Shown: positions 1 to 8,780 of the stretch, one piece after another | How the letters are laid out: every line of letters begins with the position of its first letter | How positions within the stretch are numbered: position 1 is the first letter of the stretch | Source: Acidimicrobiales bacterium | Lineage (GTDB): Bacteria; Actinomycetota; Acidimicrobiia; Acidimicrobiales; Aldehydirespiratoraceae | Assembly (NCBI GenBank): GCA_029263215.1 | Contig: JAJCXY010000041.1 | Span: 124,001-188,000, forward strand | DNA length: 64,000 nt | Direction: 5' to 3' | The notes under the pieces: model-generated | Database searches by the model: none | Told to the model about the DNA's origin: nothing | Seen by the model: only the letters and a program-made list of their open reading frames with translations | Translations under genes and position numbers: made by a program

Positions 1-1243
1 GGACAGTGAGCCGGGCCACAGAGTGGGGGTCGAACTGCAGTCCCGAGGCTCGAACCTGACCGTCGCTGCGGAGTGCGAGGTTGACGTAGGGGCCGCTGGA
101 ATCCGGATTGACGTTTGCGCCGGGAGCGATTTCAACCGTGAAGCTGTTGCCCTCGGCCGAGGTGTAGGTATCGCCGGGCTCTACATCGGCGGGAATCACG
201 ATCTCGGTTGTCAACATCCACGAAGATCCATCCAGAACCTCGACCGTCACCTTGTTGCCGGCCACCACATTGTTGATGGGGCAGCTCTCCTGGCCATTGG
301 CGGCGGCGGGATCGCAGTCACGCTGGAACACCTCGGTGAAGATCGATCCATCTCCGGAGGGCTCAAGCACCGTCACCCGTGAGGACTGTCCGGGTGTGAG
401 GCCGGACATGATGGCTCGGTCGCTCGTTCCTGCCGGCTTGTCGGTCACCGCGATAGTCACGACCTGTTGCGGCTCGGGTTCGTCTCGAATGACGGTGTGG
501 CTCCAGGTATTCGTCCGTGGATCAGGCTCGAGAAACGGGGACCCGTAGACGCGCACCGCGATGTAACTGGCAGTCGACACGTCGGTGGCGGAGTCGAAGT
601 ACGCCTCCCATTCGCCGTCGTTGTTGGTGTCGACGGTGTCGACCGTCACCCCGTCGACTGTCACTGCTCGCCGTTCGCTCGCCGAGCCGGGCCCGTAGAC
701 AACGTTGCCTTCGAGGCGCGAGACGGTGCTTCTTTGGGGCACGGCGGCCATCGTGCCTCCGAGGCCCTCATCAAGCAGATTCAGGCGAACGGAGTGAGTA
801 CCTGGGTGCTCCAGATCAAGCGGTGCGTTGAACGTGAACACGGTGCACCCACACGCCCCTGTCTCCGAGTCGGCCAGAGAGATTCCCTCGTCGTTGAGAG
901 TGACGTACTCGATTCCGATCTCAGAATGGTAGAGGTGGACGTTGCCGGCGTTCTGCACCCGATTCATGCCCGTCAGGGACACCGTGACCGCGGAACTGTC
1001 CGGGAAGAACTCATAGGCGATGGTCGGAACGTCAGGCCTGATCAAGTCGTTGCGAAGCGGATCATCTGCGGCGCCTTCGCGCGTCTGGCCGTCGATAGCG
1101 GCAGTTTCGGCACCTGAGGCCAGGGCATCGCCGGCAGCAGTGTTGGATCCATCGGATCCCCCGCCACAAGCAGTCGCGGCCATCGCTACAGCCACAACGA
1201 GAGCGACGAGTACCCTGAACGTTCGTCTTGTGGAATTTCCCAC
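1..1243 (-). CDS. Secreted lipoprotein, 3' truncated by window edge (MGNSTRRTFRVLVALVVAVAMAATACGGGSDGSN...)
   Basis: Read from the reverse strand: GTG at 1243 preceded by aggagg; hydrophobic signal peptide with lipobox (ATAC); open to base 1. Missing from the ORF track because its stop lies outside the window. Confidence 0.85.
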   Translation of the reverse strand, partial: MGNSTRRTFRVLVALVVAVAMAATACGGGSDGSNTAAGDALASGAETAAIDGQTREGAADDPLRNDLIRPDVPTIAYEFFPDSSAVTVSLTGMNRVQNAGNVHLYHSEIGIEYVTLNDEGISLADSETGACGCTVFTFNAPLDLEHPGTHSVRLNLLDEGLGGTMAAVPQRSTVSRLEGNVVYGPGSASERRAVTVDGVTVDTVDTNNDGEWEAYFDSATDVSTASYIAVRVYGSPFLEPDPRTNTWSHTVIRDEPEPQQVVTIAVTDKPAGTSDRAIMSGLTPGQSSRVTVLEPSGDGSIFTEVFQRDCDPAAANGQESCPINNVVAGNKVTVEVLDGSSWMLTTEIVIPADVEPGDTYTSAEGNSFTVEIAPGANVNPDSSGPYVNLALRSDGQVRASGLQFDPHSVARLTV

Positions 1244-1292
1244 GATTCCTCCTGAATTGATCACCTGTCTCATCCTCGGGGTTTGCCCCACC

Positions 1293-1508
1293 TCAGGCCA
1301 TCGATAACGCATCGAATAAGCATCGACTCAAAGCGGCTTCGGGTTCCTTGACCATGGAGCTGGCAATGATCTCAGCTGTCAGGGCCCACCCTCCGATCGG
1401 CGAGGCAACAGGCTCTTCGTTGAGGGACGCAGGCTGATTGGCCCTGTAGGCGGTCGCGATTCCGCCGATCCTCATCACATCCTCCAAGGCTGCGACGCCC
1501 GAGCCCAT
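1293..1508 (-). CDS. Small hypothetical protein (71 aa)
   Basis: ORF lying between two same-strand lipoprotein genes; no recognised family. Confidence 0.35.
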   Translation of the reverse strand: MGSGVAALEDVMRIGGIATAYRANQPASLNEEPVASPIGGWALTAEIIASSMVKEPEAALSRCLFDALSMA

Positions 1509-1555
1509 CGCGTCTAGCTCCCTAGGGGTGGACGAGCACTCATCCGGCTGTCCGG

Positions 1556-4500
1556 CTACCGAAAGCTCGCCGGCAACGCGGATGCCGGCAGGGCGCCTAG
1601 CACCAAGGCGGATGCCGGTAGCGCGGATGCGGGAAGGGCCGATGCCGGTAGCGCGGATGCGGGAAGGGCCGATGCGGGAAGGGCCGATGCGGGAAGGGCC
1701 GATGCCGGAAGGGCGGATGCGGGAAGGGCCGATGCCGGAAGGGCGGATGCGGGAAGGGCCGATGCCGGCAGAGCATTGTCCAACATGCTCGCCGGGAGCG
1801 CGCCCGCGGGCAACGCAGGATCAACCCGAACCAACGGGTTCAGCAGTGCCAGATTTCTCGCAGCGGCACCATCTCCTCCGAACGCCTGGATCGAGGGAAC
1901 GAGCGCGTTGGCCGTGGCGTCAATGTGTTTCGGCGCGTCAGACTCGATGTGGTCGGCGGTTGTGAACGTGATCGAGTGCGTACAGTCTGTCCAGAGCAGC
2001 CCGGACCCCAACAGCGACGATCGGTCGAGCGCGAGAGAAAGCCTGGAAATGCCATGGCCTACCACCTCGGTCATCGGCCCAGCACAGTTGTCGCTGGGCC
2101 TGATCCCAGCGGTGCCGTCGTTGCGCCCCGCTACCACAATGGGCGCACCTTCGTTCCAGGTTGATGACTGATCGAACACGAACGCGATCACCGTGCCCGC
2201 TGCCACCGACTCAGAATTGCCTTTCAGACCGTTGACATAGGTGTAGTAGTTGCAGCGCCCGTCCTCACAATCGTCCTGGTCAACCACGACACTTGTTCGG
2301 ATATCGAAATCGCGATCGATGGAATTCTTGTCTCTCGCCCAGTAGGAGTCGATCGAAGTTACAACGATCGCCCCGTCGGCTGTGAGGTCGGCCGCGTTGG
2401 ACATGACGAACCCGCCGGTGTTTCCGCCCACGGCCCAGGCTGAGTTGCCCAGTCGTGGACCTTGCCTGCCCTGTAGGGCGACCACCTTGCCGACCAGTCG
2501 TCCTTCACAGCTCTCGGCGTCACACGCGTTGTCATCATCTAGGCAAAAGGGTTTCGAACTGAAAGGATTGTTGGAGCAATAGTTGTTGCCGAGGAGATCC
2601 CGGTCGCCGGTCTCGGTCTTCACGGTCACCCGGTTTGAGCCCTCGTTGGATGCGGCGAAGATGAACTGGTCAGCTCCGTTGGGGTCGTACTCGAGCACCT
2701 CGTTGAACATGACAACCCCGCGTCCGGAGCCGTCCACCTGGCTCGACCCGTTGAAGTCGATCAACTGGCTTTCCCGGGGCCCGAGGTCGTAGTTGCCCTT
2801 GTCGTAGTTGATGTCGGCACTGTCCAGCACCAAGAACGTTGCTCCGACCCCGCGGCCGTTTCCCGGCGTCCCGTCAGACGTCGACAGGTCGAAGTTCATC
2901 GTGCGGTTTGCGCTGTCGATCTCGTAGGAGCACTTCCAGCCCATGTCGTTGTCGGCGGACTCCCACTCGAACGCTCGACTCAAGACAGTGTCGTTCACCC
3001 CGTTCGTCGCATAGGTGTTCACCAGACAGATGCCACGAACGTCTGCCTCAGCTGCCTCATATGGGAACGGGAGCCTGAGGCTCACTGGATTGTCGATGGT
3101 GTTGTCGGTCGTTGCGAATGCGTGAGCCACAACGAGCGGTATCCGATCGCCCACCTGCCACGTATCTATCGGAGCGCCGGCAGCTTCGGCTTCCCTCAGT
3201 TCGACTACCGAACCGGGAGCGATGGCAAGGTCTTCCACCTGCCAACTGGATGTCTTGTCGACCACGATCGACGACGTGCGGCCATCTGCTTCAACCACGA
3301 GTTCGTGGCCCGGAGGACCGATTCCGCGAGCCGTTACGAAAGGCGGTGATTCGGCCCATGCCCATACGATCTGAGGTCTCAGCGGCAGCGCCGGGCCGTT
3401 GAACGTGAACCGCTGGCGTAGAACTTCCGGAGTGGAGTTCCCGTTCTCGTCCTTGTAGCCGCCATTGGGATTCTCGCGCTCGATCACGTCGATGCGATCT
3501 CCGGCTTGTAGCTGAAAGCTGGTGAGCCACTTGGCAGTCGCGTTTGGGGTGACGCCGGAGTTCTGGTCTGCGACCTGATCAACGGTGTGCATCAGTTCAC
3601 TCCCTCGGTACACGTGGACGCGCACCAGCGAATTGCCCCTGAATCCCACGCCCTCGAGTCGATACCGATACTCATCGGCGACGCGGATGTTCACCCGCGG
3701 CCCGAGAATCGTGCCGTCGTTCAGACCGTCGAAAACGATCTCCGAAGCCAACTCCCAGTTTCCGCCGGGCGGCACGTAACCACCTGTCTCGGACCGGTGT
3801 CGCTCCAACAGTTGGATCGTGTAGCCGGCTTGAAGAATCGTGGGTGAAATGCCGCGAACAGTGCTTGCATTCGGCACGCTCGTGCCGTCGGCTGGTGTGA
3901 GTGTGCGCTCGTACATATACGGCGAGCCATCGCTGCGACGGACGTAGTCGCCGGTGTCGTCGCGAATGAAGAATCGGGCGTTCGACAGTTGCGACAGACC
4001 GCTGGCGCTCAGCCGGTACGAGTCAGCGGTGCCGTCAGAGTTGGCGTCGTACGGGACAACGGCGATCGTTGGCGGTGCATACGACTCGAATCCCCCTCGG
4101 TCCTGCGGGAGGCCATGGAAGATCATGTCCAATCGACGGTGCTGGACGTGCCCGCCCGCGACATCTACCTGGTACAGCACGATTCGATCGAAGAATTGCA
4201 GGTCGTCGGTCGATAGGCCTCGCAGGGTGTTCTGATTGGTCGTGGTGCCGTTGGTCACTATCGCGAGGTCCTGTGATTCCTCGCTCGGGTACGTCCGGAT
4301 GAGGGTGTCGCCGCGATACACGAAGAACTTTGCGCCCCAGTCGGTCGGGAGGTTCTCACCAACCAACCGGTAGGTCCCGTTGTCGTAAGGGACCACATTG
4401 ATTCGCGGTCCGACGACCGGCCCGTTGAAGATTGTTCGGGCGACCAGGCGTAGCGACGTATCTACGTAACTTCCTGCGGACACGAGACCGGGGGCGATGC

Positions 4501-4909
4501 GGCGTCTTTCGTAGGCACGAACCTCGTCACCCAACTGAAGGTCGACAGGGCTCACGCGGATGATCACTGTGGTCTGACCGTTCGCTCCGATGATGCTGGG
4601 GATTCCGTCGCCAACCTGTTGACCGTCCCTGTAGATCCTGAACTGGATCGCAGCGTGGGGGCTGAAGCCATCTACCCCCAGGCGATACCGGTTACCTTCA
4701 TCTTCGCGAGGCGTGATGAAGATCTTGTGAGTGTTGACAGTTGGACCACCGGCGCCCTCCCGAACAGAGCCGTCGGGCTCATCAACGGCCACTCCCTCGG
4801 CCAGAGCGTCGTCAGAGCCACCGTCAGCGTGCTTCGCCGGGTCGTCGTTCGAACAAGCCGCCGCTATCAACGCGAACCCGAGTCCGATGGCCAAGACCAT
4901 TCCCCGCAT
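1556..4909 (-). CDS. Large lipoprotein with tandem beta-rich repeats and C-terminal (ALPAS)n tail
   Basis: ORF track 1556..5020; the internal start MRGMVLAIGLGFALIAAACSNDD gives a good lipoprotein signal, so the 5020 start is probably over-extended. Confidence 0.85.
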   Translation of the reverse strand: MRGMVLAIGLGFALIAAACSNDDPAKHADGGSDDALAEGVAVDEPDGSVREGAGGPTVNTHKIFITPREDEGNRYRLGVDGFSPHAAIQFRIYRDGQQVGDGIPSIIGANGQTTVIIRVSPVDLQLGDEVRAYERRRIAPGLVSAGSYVDTSLRLVARTIFNGPVVGPRINVVPYDNGTYRLVGENLPTDWGAKFFVYRGDTLIRTYPSEESQDLAIVTNGTTTNQNTLRGLSTDDLQFFDRIVLYQVDVAGGHVQHRRLDMIFHGLPQDRGGFESYAPPTIAVVPYDANSDGTADSYRLSASGLSQLSNARFFIRDDTGDYVRRSDGSPYMYERTLTPADGTSVPNASTVRGISPTILQAGYTIQLLERHRSETGGYVPPGGNWELASEIVFDGLNDGTILGPRVNIRVADEYRYRLEGVGFRGNSLVRVHVYRGSELMHTVDQVADQNSGVTPNATAKWLTSFQLQAGDRIDVIERENPNGGYKDENGNSTPEVLRQRFTFNGPALPLRPQIVWAWAESPPFVTARGIGPPGHELVVEADGRTSSIVVDKTSSWQVEDLAIAPGSVVELREAEAAGAPIDTWQVGDRIPLVVAHAFATTDNTIDNPVSLRLPFPYEAAEADVRGICLVNTYATNGVNDTVLSRAFEWESADNDMGWKCSYEIDSANRTMNFDLSTSDGTPGNGRGVGATFLVLDSADINYDKGNYDLGPRESQLIDFNGSSQVDGSGRGVVMFNEVLEYDPNGADQFIFAASNEGSNRVTVKTETGDRDLLGNNYCSNNPFSSKPFCLDDDNACDAESCEGRLVGKVVALQGRQGPRLGNSAWAVGGNTGGFVMSNAADLTADGAIVVTSIDSYWARDKNSIDRDFDIRTSVVVDQDDCEDGRCNYYTYVNGLKGNSESVAAGTVIAFVFDQSSTWNEGAPIVVAGRNDGTAGIRPSDNCAGPMTEVVGHGISRLSLALDRSSLLGSGLLWTDCTHSITFTTADHIESDAPKHIDATANALVPSIQAFGGDGAAARNLALLNPLVRVDPALPAGALPASMLDNALPASALPASALPASALPASALPASALPASALPASALPASALPASALPASALPASALVLGALPASALPASFR
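1606..1770. repeat. 15-bp in-frame tandem repeat (about 11 units) encoding ALPAS
   Basis: Units such as gggccgatgcgggaa / gcgcggatgcgggaa / gggccgatgccggaa repeated every 15 bp. Confidence 0.95.
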
Positions 4910-5176
4910 GGCACCGCCCTCCCCACGGTCGCTGTGGCCTACCCTATACCACGCACCGTGAGCTTTCCCATGGCCCGAGATCCTCCCGTGGCGTTTGGTC
5001 GAACTGTGCTCGCTCGTCATCGTCGGCTCCTGCCCCCGGCATTGCGGTCACAGAACAGACTGGGACCGTGCAGGGCGCAAAGACATCGACTCGGCATCGA
5101 CAGACCGTCGAATCTCCGTCACCTATCATGGGAAACCGACCCGGACGAGATCGCTTACAGTCGCGGTGGCGATGCC

Positions 5177-5935
5177 ATGCAAGACCTGAAACCAATGCTC
5201 GAAGTCAGCCGCGACGGGACGACTCCGCGCAAGATCGTACTGACCGGCGACGCGTTCACGGTCGGTCGCGGCTCGGCTACTTTCACGCCCGACCTGGTGC
5301 TCGAAGACCCATCATCGTGGATCAGCCGCCGCCATTGCATCTTCACCCAGGCGTGGGGGTCGTGGTGGATCGAGGACTGCGGGAGCCGCAACGGGACCTT
5401 CGTCCGTAATGGCAGCGATCTGCGCCGACTCACCGAGAAGACCCAGCTTTCGAGTGGTGACATCGTCTGCATCACTGCCGATGCCGATGAAAGCGGGCCT
5501 ACGAGCACGTGGGAACTACGACTGGTCGATCCGAGCGCCACCCAAACCATCGGCGGTTCCCTGACAAGGGCCCATGTACCGCCGGTGACCGAGCCGTGCG
5601 TGCGATGGGACTCCGACGCCATGCGGGTCGAGGTCTTCGGCGACGGTGAGCCGCGAGTGGTCGAGCTGCGAAAGCAGGGCTACGACCTCATCGCATACAT
5701 GGCCGCCCGCAATGCTGAGGGGAGTGGCGAGCCGGTCGTCTGCACCATCGACGAACTGCTGGAGGCGGTATGGGGCGATCCTGACGAATGGGACAAGTAC
5801 CGGCCTCCCACCGCCGACAACCTGCGTGATCTGGTGCTCTCGGTGCGGAAGGCGATCGAGCCCGATGCGTCGCCGCCGGCGATTCTCGAGAATCAACGCG
5901 GCGTCGGCTACAAGCTCCACACCGCACCCGACTGA
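5177..5935 (+). CDS. FHA domain - C-terminal winged-helix (Trans_reg_C-like) regulator
   Basis: FHA signature VGRGSATFTPDLVLEDPSSWISRRHCIF...WWIEDCGSRNGTFVRNG; C-terminal ...ELLEAVWGD...DNLRDLVLSVRKAIEPD...ILENQRGVGYKL typical of OmpR-type winged helix; start moved from 4619 to MQDLKP. Confidence 0.85.
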   Translation: MQDLKPMLEVSRDGTTPRKIVLTGDAFTVGRGSATFTPDLVLEDPSSWISRRHCIFTQAWGSWWIEDCGSRNGTFVRNGSDLRRLTEKTQLSSGDIVCITADADESGPTSTWELRLVDPSATQTIGGSLTRAHVPPVTEPCVRWDSDAMRVEVFGDGEPRVVELRKQGYDLIAYMAARNAEGSGEPVVCTIDELLEAVWGDPDEWDKYRPPTADNLRDLVLSVRKAIEPDASPPAILENQRGVGYKLHTAPD

Positions 5936-5944
5936 TCGCCGCTG

Positions 5945-7432
5945 TCAGCCGTCGAGCAACTCTTCTGCGATCAGGTCGATCGGCACAGCCCGGTTCTGCT
6001 CGATAGACCTCCCGGACTGGAAGATCGTGCCCTGATTGATCGCGATCAACTCACCGTCACGCACGATCGGACCGCCCGAGCTGCCTCCCCCGAGGGGTTG
6101 GCCGGAGAGATTGAGCCAGCCATCATCGAGATCGGCCAAGCAATCGTCGCCAGGAGTTCCAGGACAGGGAGCAAAGCTCTGGAAGTTGCGGGTGGTGACA
6201 CTTACCCGCAGGGTGGCGGCCACCCCTGGGAAGCCCAGCTGGTCGATCAAGTCGCCGGCTTTCAGATTAGCGGTGGTCCCCACCGGCAAAGGAGCGAACG
6301 GGATGTCGAAATCCGGGTTGTTGTTGCCGTCGGCGATGATCTGCAGGACCGCAGCGTCGTGGAAGGGGTGCAACTCCACCGGTTCGGCCACATAGAACCG
6401 GTCGACTTCGCCGCCGTCCTCGGAGGCAAATCCGACCGCGAATCTCGTTGAGTCCGGAAAGGGTGACGGGAGGCTGATTCTGTCGCCATGGGTGGCGGGG
6501 TAGGCCACGTGGGCGTTGGTCACGATCAGCCCATCGGCGGAGACGAGCACTCCGCTGCCTTGGAACCCCAGGCGGTTGAGGCCGTCGTCGAGAAGCTCGA
6601 CCATCACGGTTGCCTCGCGAGCCGCGGCCTGTTGGGCGGCTGTGTTGGCGCTCTCTCCGCCGCCGCCACCGCCCGGCAGGATCACTGCGGCAAGTGACGC
6701 AATCACCGCTACCGCGATCGCCACTCCGGCGATGATCGGCCCCTTCTTGCGAGGTGTCTTGTGTTCTCCTGCAGTGGTCACGCGTATGCGGGTGCCCGCG
6801 TCCTTGTCGCCGAGAACGAGATGGAAGGCACCTTCCGCGAGCTGACGCTCCGTGATCTGGACACCATCGACGAACGTGCCTCTCGACGATCCGACGTCCT
6901 CCATCCACCAGTTGCCCCCGTCCCAAGTGAACGCCATGTGATGGCGCGAAACCAGCGAATGCTGGTCGCCCAGAACTACGGCATTCTCCGGGCTACGGCC
7001 GAGTCTCACCATGCCGTGGGCAGGAAACAGCAGTTCGGCTCCGTCGAGCTCGAGTCGCAAGGCCGTTTCATCGATCGACGCCGTGGAAGCGACATCGAAC
7101 GAACCCAAGGTCATCGTCGCACCCTCGGGCGGCACATCTCCTAGTACGTCGAGCCGGATGATCGGTCCATCGACTCGTCCCAGGTGTAGCTCGACAGTCC
7201 CCGCTACTTCGACATCATCGATCCTCGGCCCATTCCTGGAAAAAGTGCCCTGACTGGATTGATCGTGTGCGACCCATACCCCGGATCGGTGTTCGATAAA
7301 CATATGGACACGCGAAACGGCCGGGTCGGAGATAGTCACCTCCGCATCAGGGTTGCGGCCGACATGAACCGGTGCCTCCGATGGCTCGAAGCTCCAATTC
7401 TGGCCTGCCGCCGCGATCAGCAGTGCACTCAT
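5945..7432 (-). CDS. FHA-FHA-TM-trypsin-like serine protease
   Basis: Two FHA motifs (VGRNPDAEVTISDPAVSRVHMFIEH; LGRSPENAVVLGDQHSLVSRHHMAF...SSRGTFVDG), TM segment GPIIAGVAIAVAVIASLAAVILPG, protease triad regions TNAHV / HDAAVLQI / GGGSSGGP. Confidence 0.88.
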   Translation of the reverse strand: MSALLIAAAGQNWSFEPSEAPVHVGRNPDAEVTISDPAVSRVHMFIEHRSGVWVAHDQSSQGTFSRNGPRIDDVEVAGTVELHLGRVDGPIIRLDVLGDVPPEGATMTLGSFDVASTASIDETALRLELDGAELLFPAHGMVRLGRSPENAVVLGDQHSLVSRHHMAFTWDGGNWWMEDVGSSRGTFVDGVQITERQLAEGAFHLVLGDKDAGTRIRVTTAGEHKTPRKKGPIIAGVAIAVAVIASLAAVILPGGGGGGESANTAAQQAAAREATVMVELLDDGLNRLGFQGSGVLVSADGLIVTNAHVAYPATHGDRISLPSPFPDSTRFAVGFASEDGGEVDRFYVAEPVELHPFHDAAVLQIIADGNNNPDFDIPFAPLPVGTTANLKAGDLIDQLGFPGVAATLRVSVTTRNFQSFAPCPGTPGDDCLADLDDGWLNLSGQPLGGGSSGGPIVRDGELIAINQGTIFQSGRSIEQNRAVPIDLIAEELLDG

Positions 7433-7506
7433 CGTCCACCTCCATGGCCTCTACATGTTGGCCGCGCCTGTGGCACGGCGCCATCGCTTGATCGGGCGCT
7501 ATCTGC

Positions 7507-7923
7507 TCAACCGGGCACCTGTGGCAGATAGAGCCCGAGGATTGGGCCGTTTCGGTGGTCACCTAGCCGGATCACCACCGTCGTGTCGATTCGTAGACGT
7601 TTGATGGTGTCGTCGCTCAGGTAGGACCCGTTCAGCGAATCCTCATCAACGAAGTACCAGCCGTCGGGTTCGCCGCGCACGGTGGCATGACGGCGAGAGA
7701 CCCGCTCGTGGTTCGATCGCAGCATCGAGTGCCGGTGACGGCCGATGGTGACGACATCACGCGGACCGACCGCTAGCTCTGAATCGCCGAGCCGCGCCAG
7801 CAACAGGGGTATAACGGATGGAACCTGACCAGGGTCGACGCTGCCATCTTCGCCGGCAACATTCTCGGAGATCATGATTCCCATCGTCGCGAACGACGCG
7901 GGTGAGCGACATCGAATCCACAT
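7507..7923 (-). CDS. FHA domain protein
   Basis: TIGRHRHSMLRSNHERVSRRHATVRGEPDGWYFVDEDSLNGSYLSDD; the true start may be a few codons downstream (MISENV...). Confidence 0.8.
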   Translation of the reverse strand: MWIRCRSPASFATMGIMISENVAGEDGSVDPGQVPSVIPLLLARLGDSELAVGPRDVVTIGRHRHSMLRSNHERVSRRHATVRGEPDGWYFVDEDSLNGSYLSDDTIKRLRIDTTVVIRLGDHRNGPILGLYLPQVPG

Positions 7924-7942
7924 CGACTCGGCGTCTAGTCCA

Positions 7943-7982
7943 CGCGAAAGTGCCAGACCCCTAGGGATCCGGCACTCTCGCG
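7943..7982 (-). terminator. Probable hairpin terminator downstream of the 8004..8633 gene
   Basis: CGCGAAAGTGCC (7943-7954) / GGCACTCTCGCG (7971-7982), 11 of 12 complementary; no U-tract. Confidence 0.5.
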
Positions 7983-8003
7983 GTGTTTGAGGGGAGGGGT
8001 TGG

Positions 8004-8633
8004 TCAGGCCGCGGTGTCGGTGTCGGGACCCCCATCGGCGCCCGGGCCGAACCCGGAGCCACCTCGGCCGGGGCCGCGTCGGCCGAACTCGAACTCGCCG
8101 CTGATCATGTCCTCGGCGTGATCGGCTGCTCCGGCGATGATCTCGTCGGCCTTGTCCTGATCGATGCGCCCGGCCTCGACGGCGGCTGCGGCCCGCTCCT
8201 CGGCGTTGTCGACGATGGCGTCGATCAGGTCTTGGGTGTCGACGCCCTGCTCGGCGGCCACATCGGCGAGCGACTGGCCGCCACGGAGGGCCTCACCGAG
8301 TTCCTGGGCTTCGAGGCCGAGGATCTCAGCGATTTCGCCTCCACCGGCAGGTCCGCGCTGGCCGTGGCCACCGCGGTGGCCGAAGCCTTCGGGTCGGGCG
8401 GCCTCGAGGGCACCTGACACTGCGTCGACCTGGTCTTCGGTGAGGGTGCCATCGTCCACGAGCGGCTGGAGGGCTTCGGCGATGTGAGCACCGAACTCCT
8501 GACCGGCGGTCTCACCGACGTCGTCGACGCCTTCCTGGGCGCCGGCCGAGCCGGGGACGAACAGGGCGGCACCGGCGGCGACGCCACCGAGGGTGGTCGC
8601 GGCGATAGCGGTTGCTGCGAGGGTCTTCTTCAT
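8004..8633 (-). CDS. Secreted hypothetical protein, signal peptide, Ala/Glu/Gly-rich
   Basis: MKKTLAATAIAATTLGGVAAGAALFVPGSAGAQ signal; AAGGAG Shine-Dalgarno upstream. Confidence 0.75.
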   Translation of the reverse strand: MKKTLAATAIAATTLGGVAAGAALFVPGSAGAQEGVDDVGETAGQEFGAHIAEALQPLVDDGTLTEDQVDAVSGALEAARPEGFGHRGGHGQRGPAGGGEIAEILGLEAQELGEALRGGQSLADVAAEQGVDTQDLIDAIVDNAEERAAAAVEAGRIDQDKADEIIAGAADHAEDMISGEFEFGRRGPGRGGSGFGPGADGGPDTDTAA

Positions 8634-8780
8634 TGACTTCTGCTCCTTGGGGGATGATGGGGGTGCCTCTCTTGGGATTCACCTTCTCAACGCCCGGTAA
8701 GACGATGTTGAGTCATCTCGGTTGATTCGATTAGAGAGTTGTCAGGAAAGTGTGATGGCTTCGGCCTTAGGATCATCGCC

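Noticed and set aside
23-1117. + strand ORFs at the window start
   Set aside because: Shadow ORFs over the truncated - strand lipoprotein
1606-1770. CRISPR-like direct repeats
   Set aside because: 15-bp units are contiguous, without spacers, and in frame within a CDS
1528-1965. + strand ORF with MREGPMPEGRMREGP repeats
   Set aside because: Antisense shadow of the 15-bp ALPAS-coding repeat; the - strand reading has a lipoprotein signal and coherent domains
4619-5176. N-terminal 186-aa extension of the FHA-winged helix ORF
   Set aside because: Runs antisense over the start of the ALPAS lipoprotein gene, low-complexity Arg/Pro-rich; MQDLKP start is more credible
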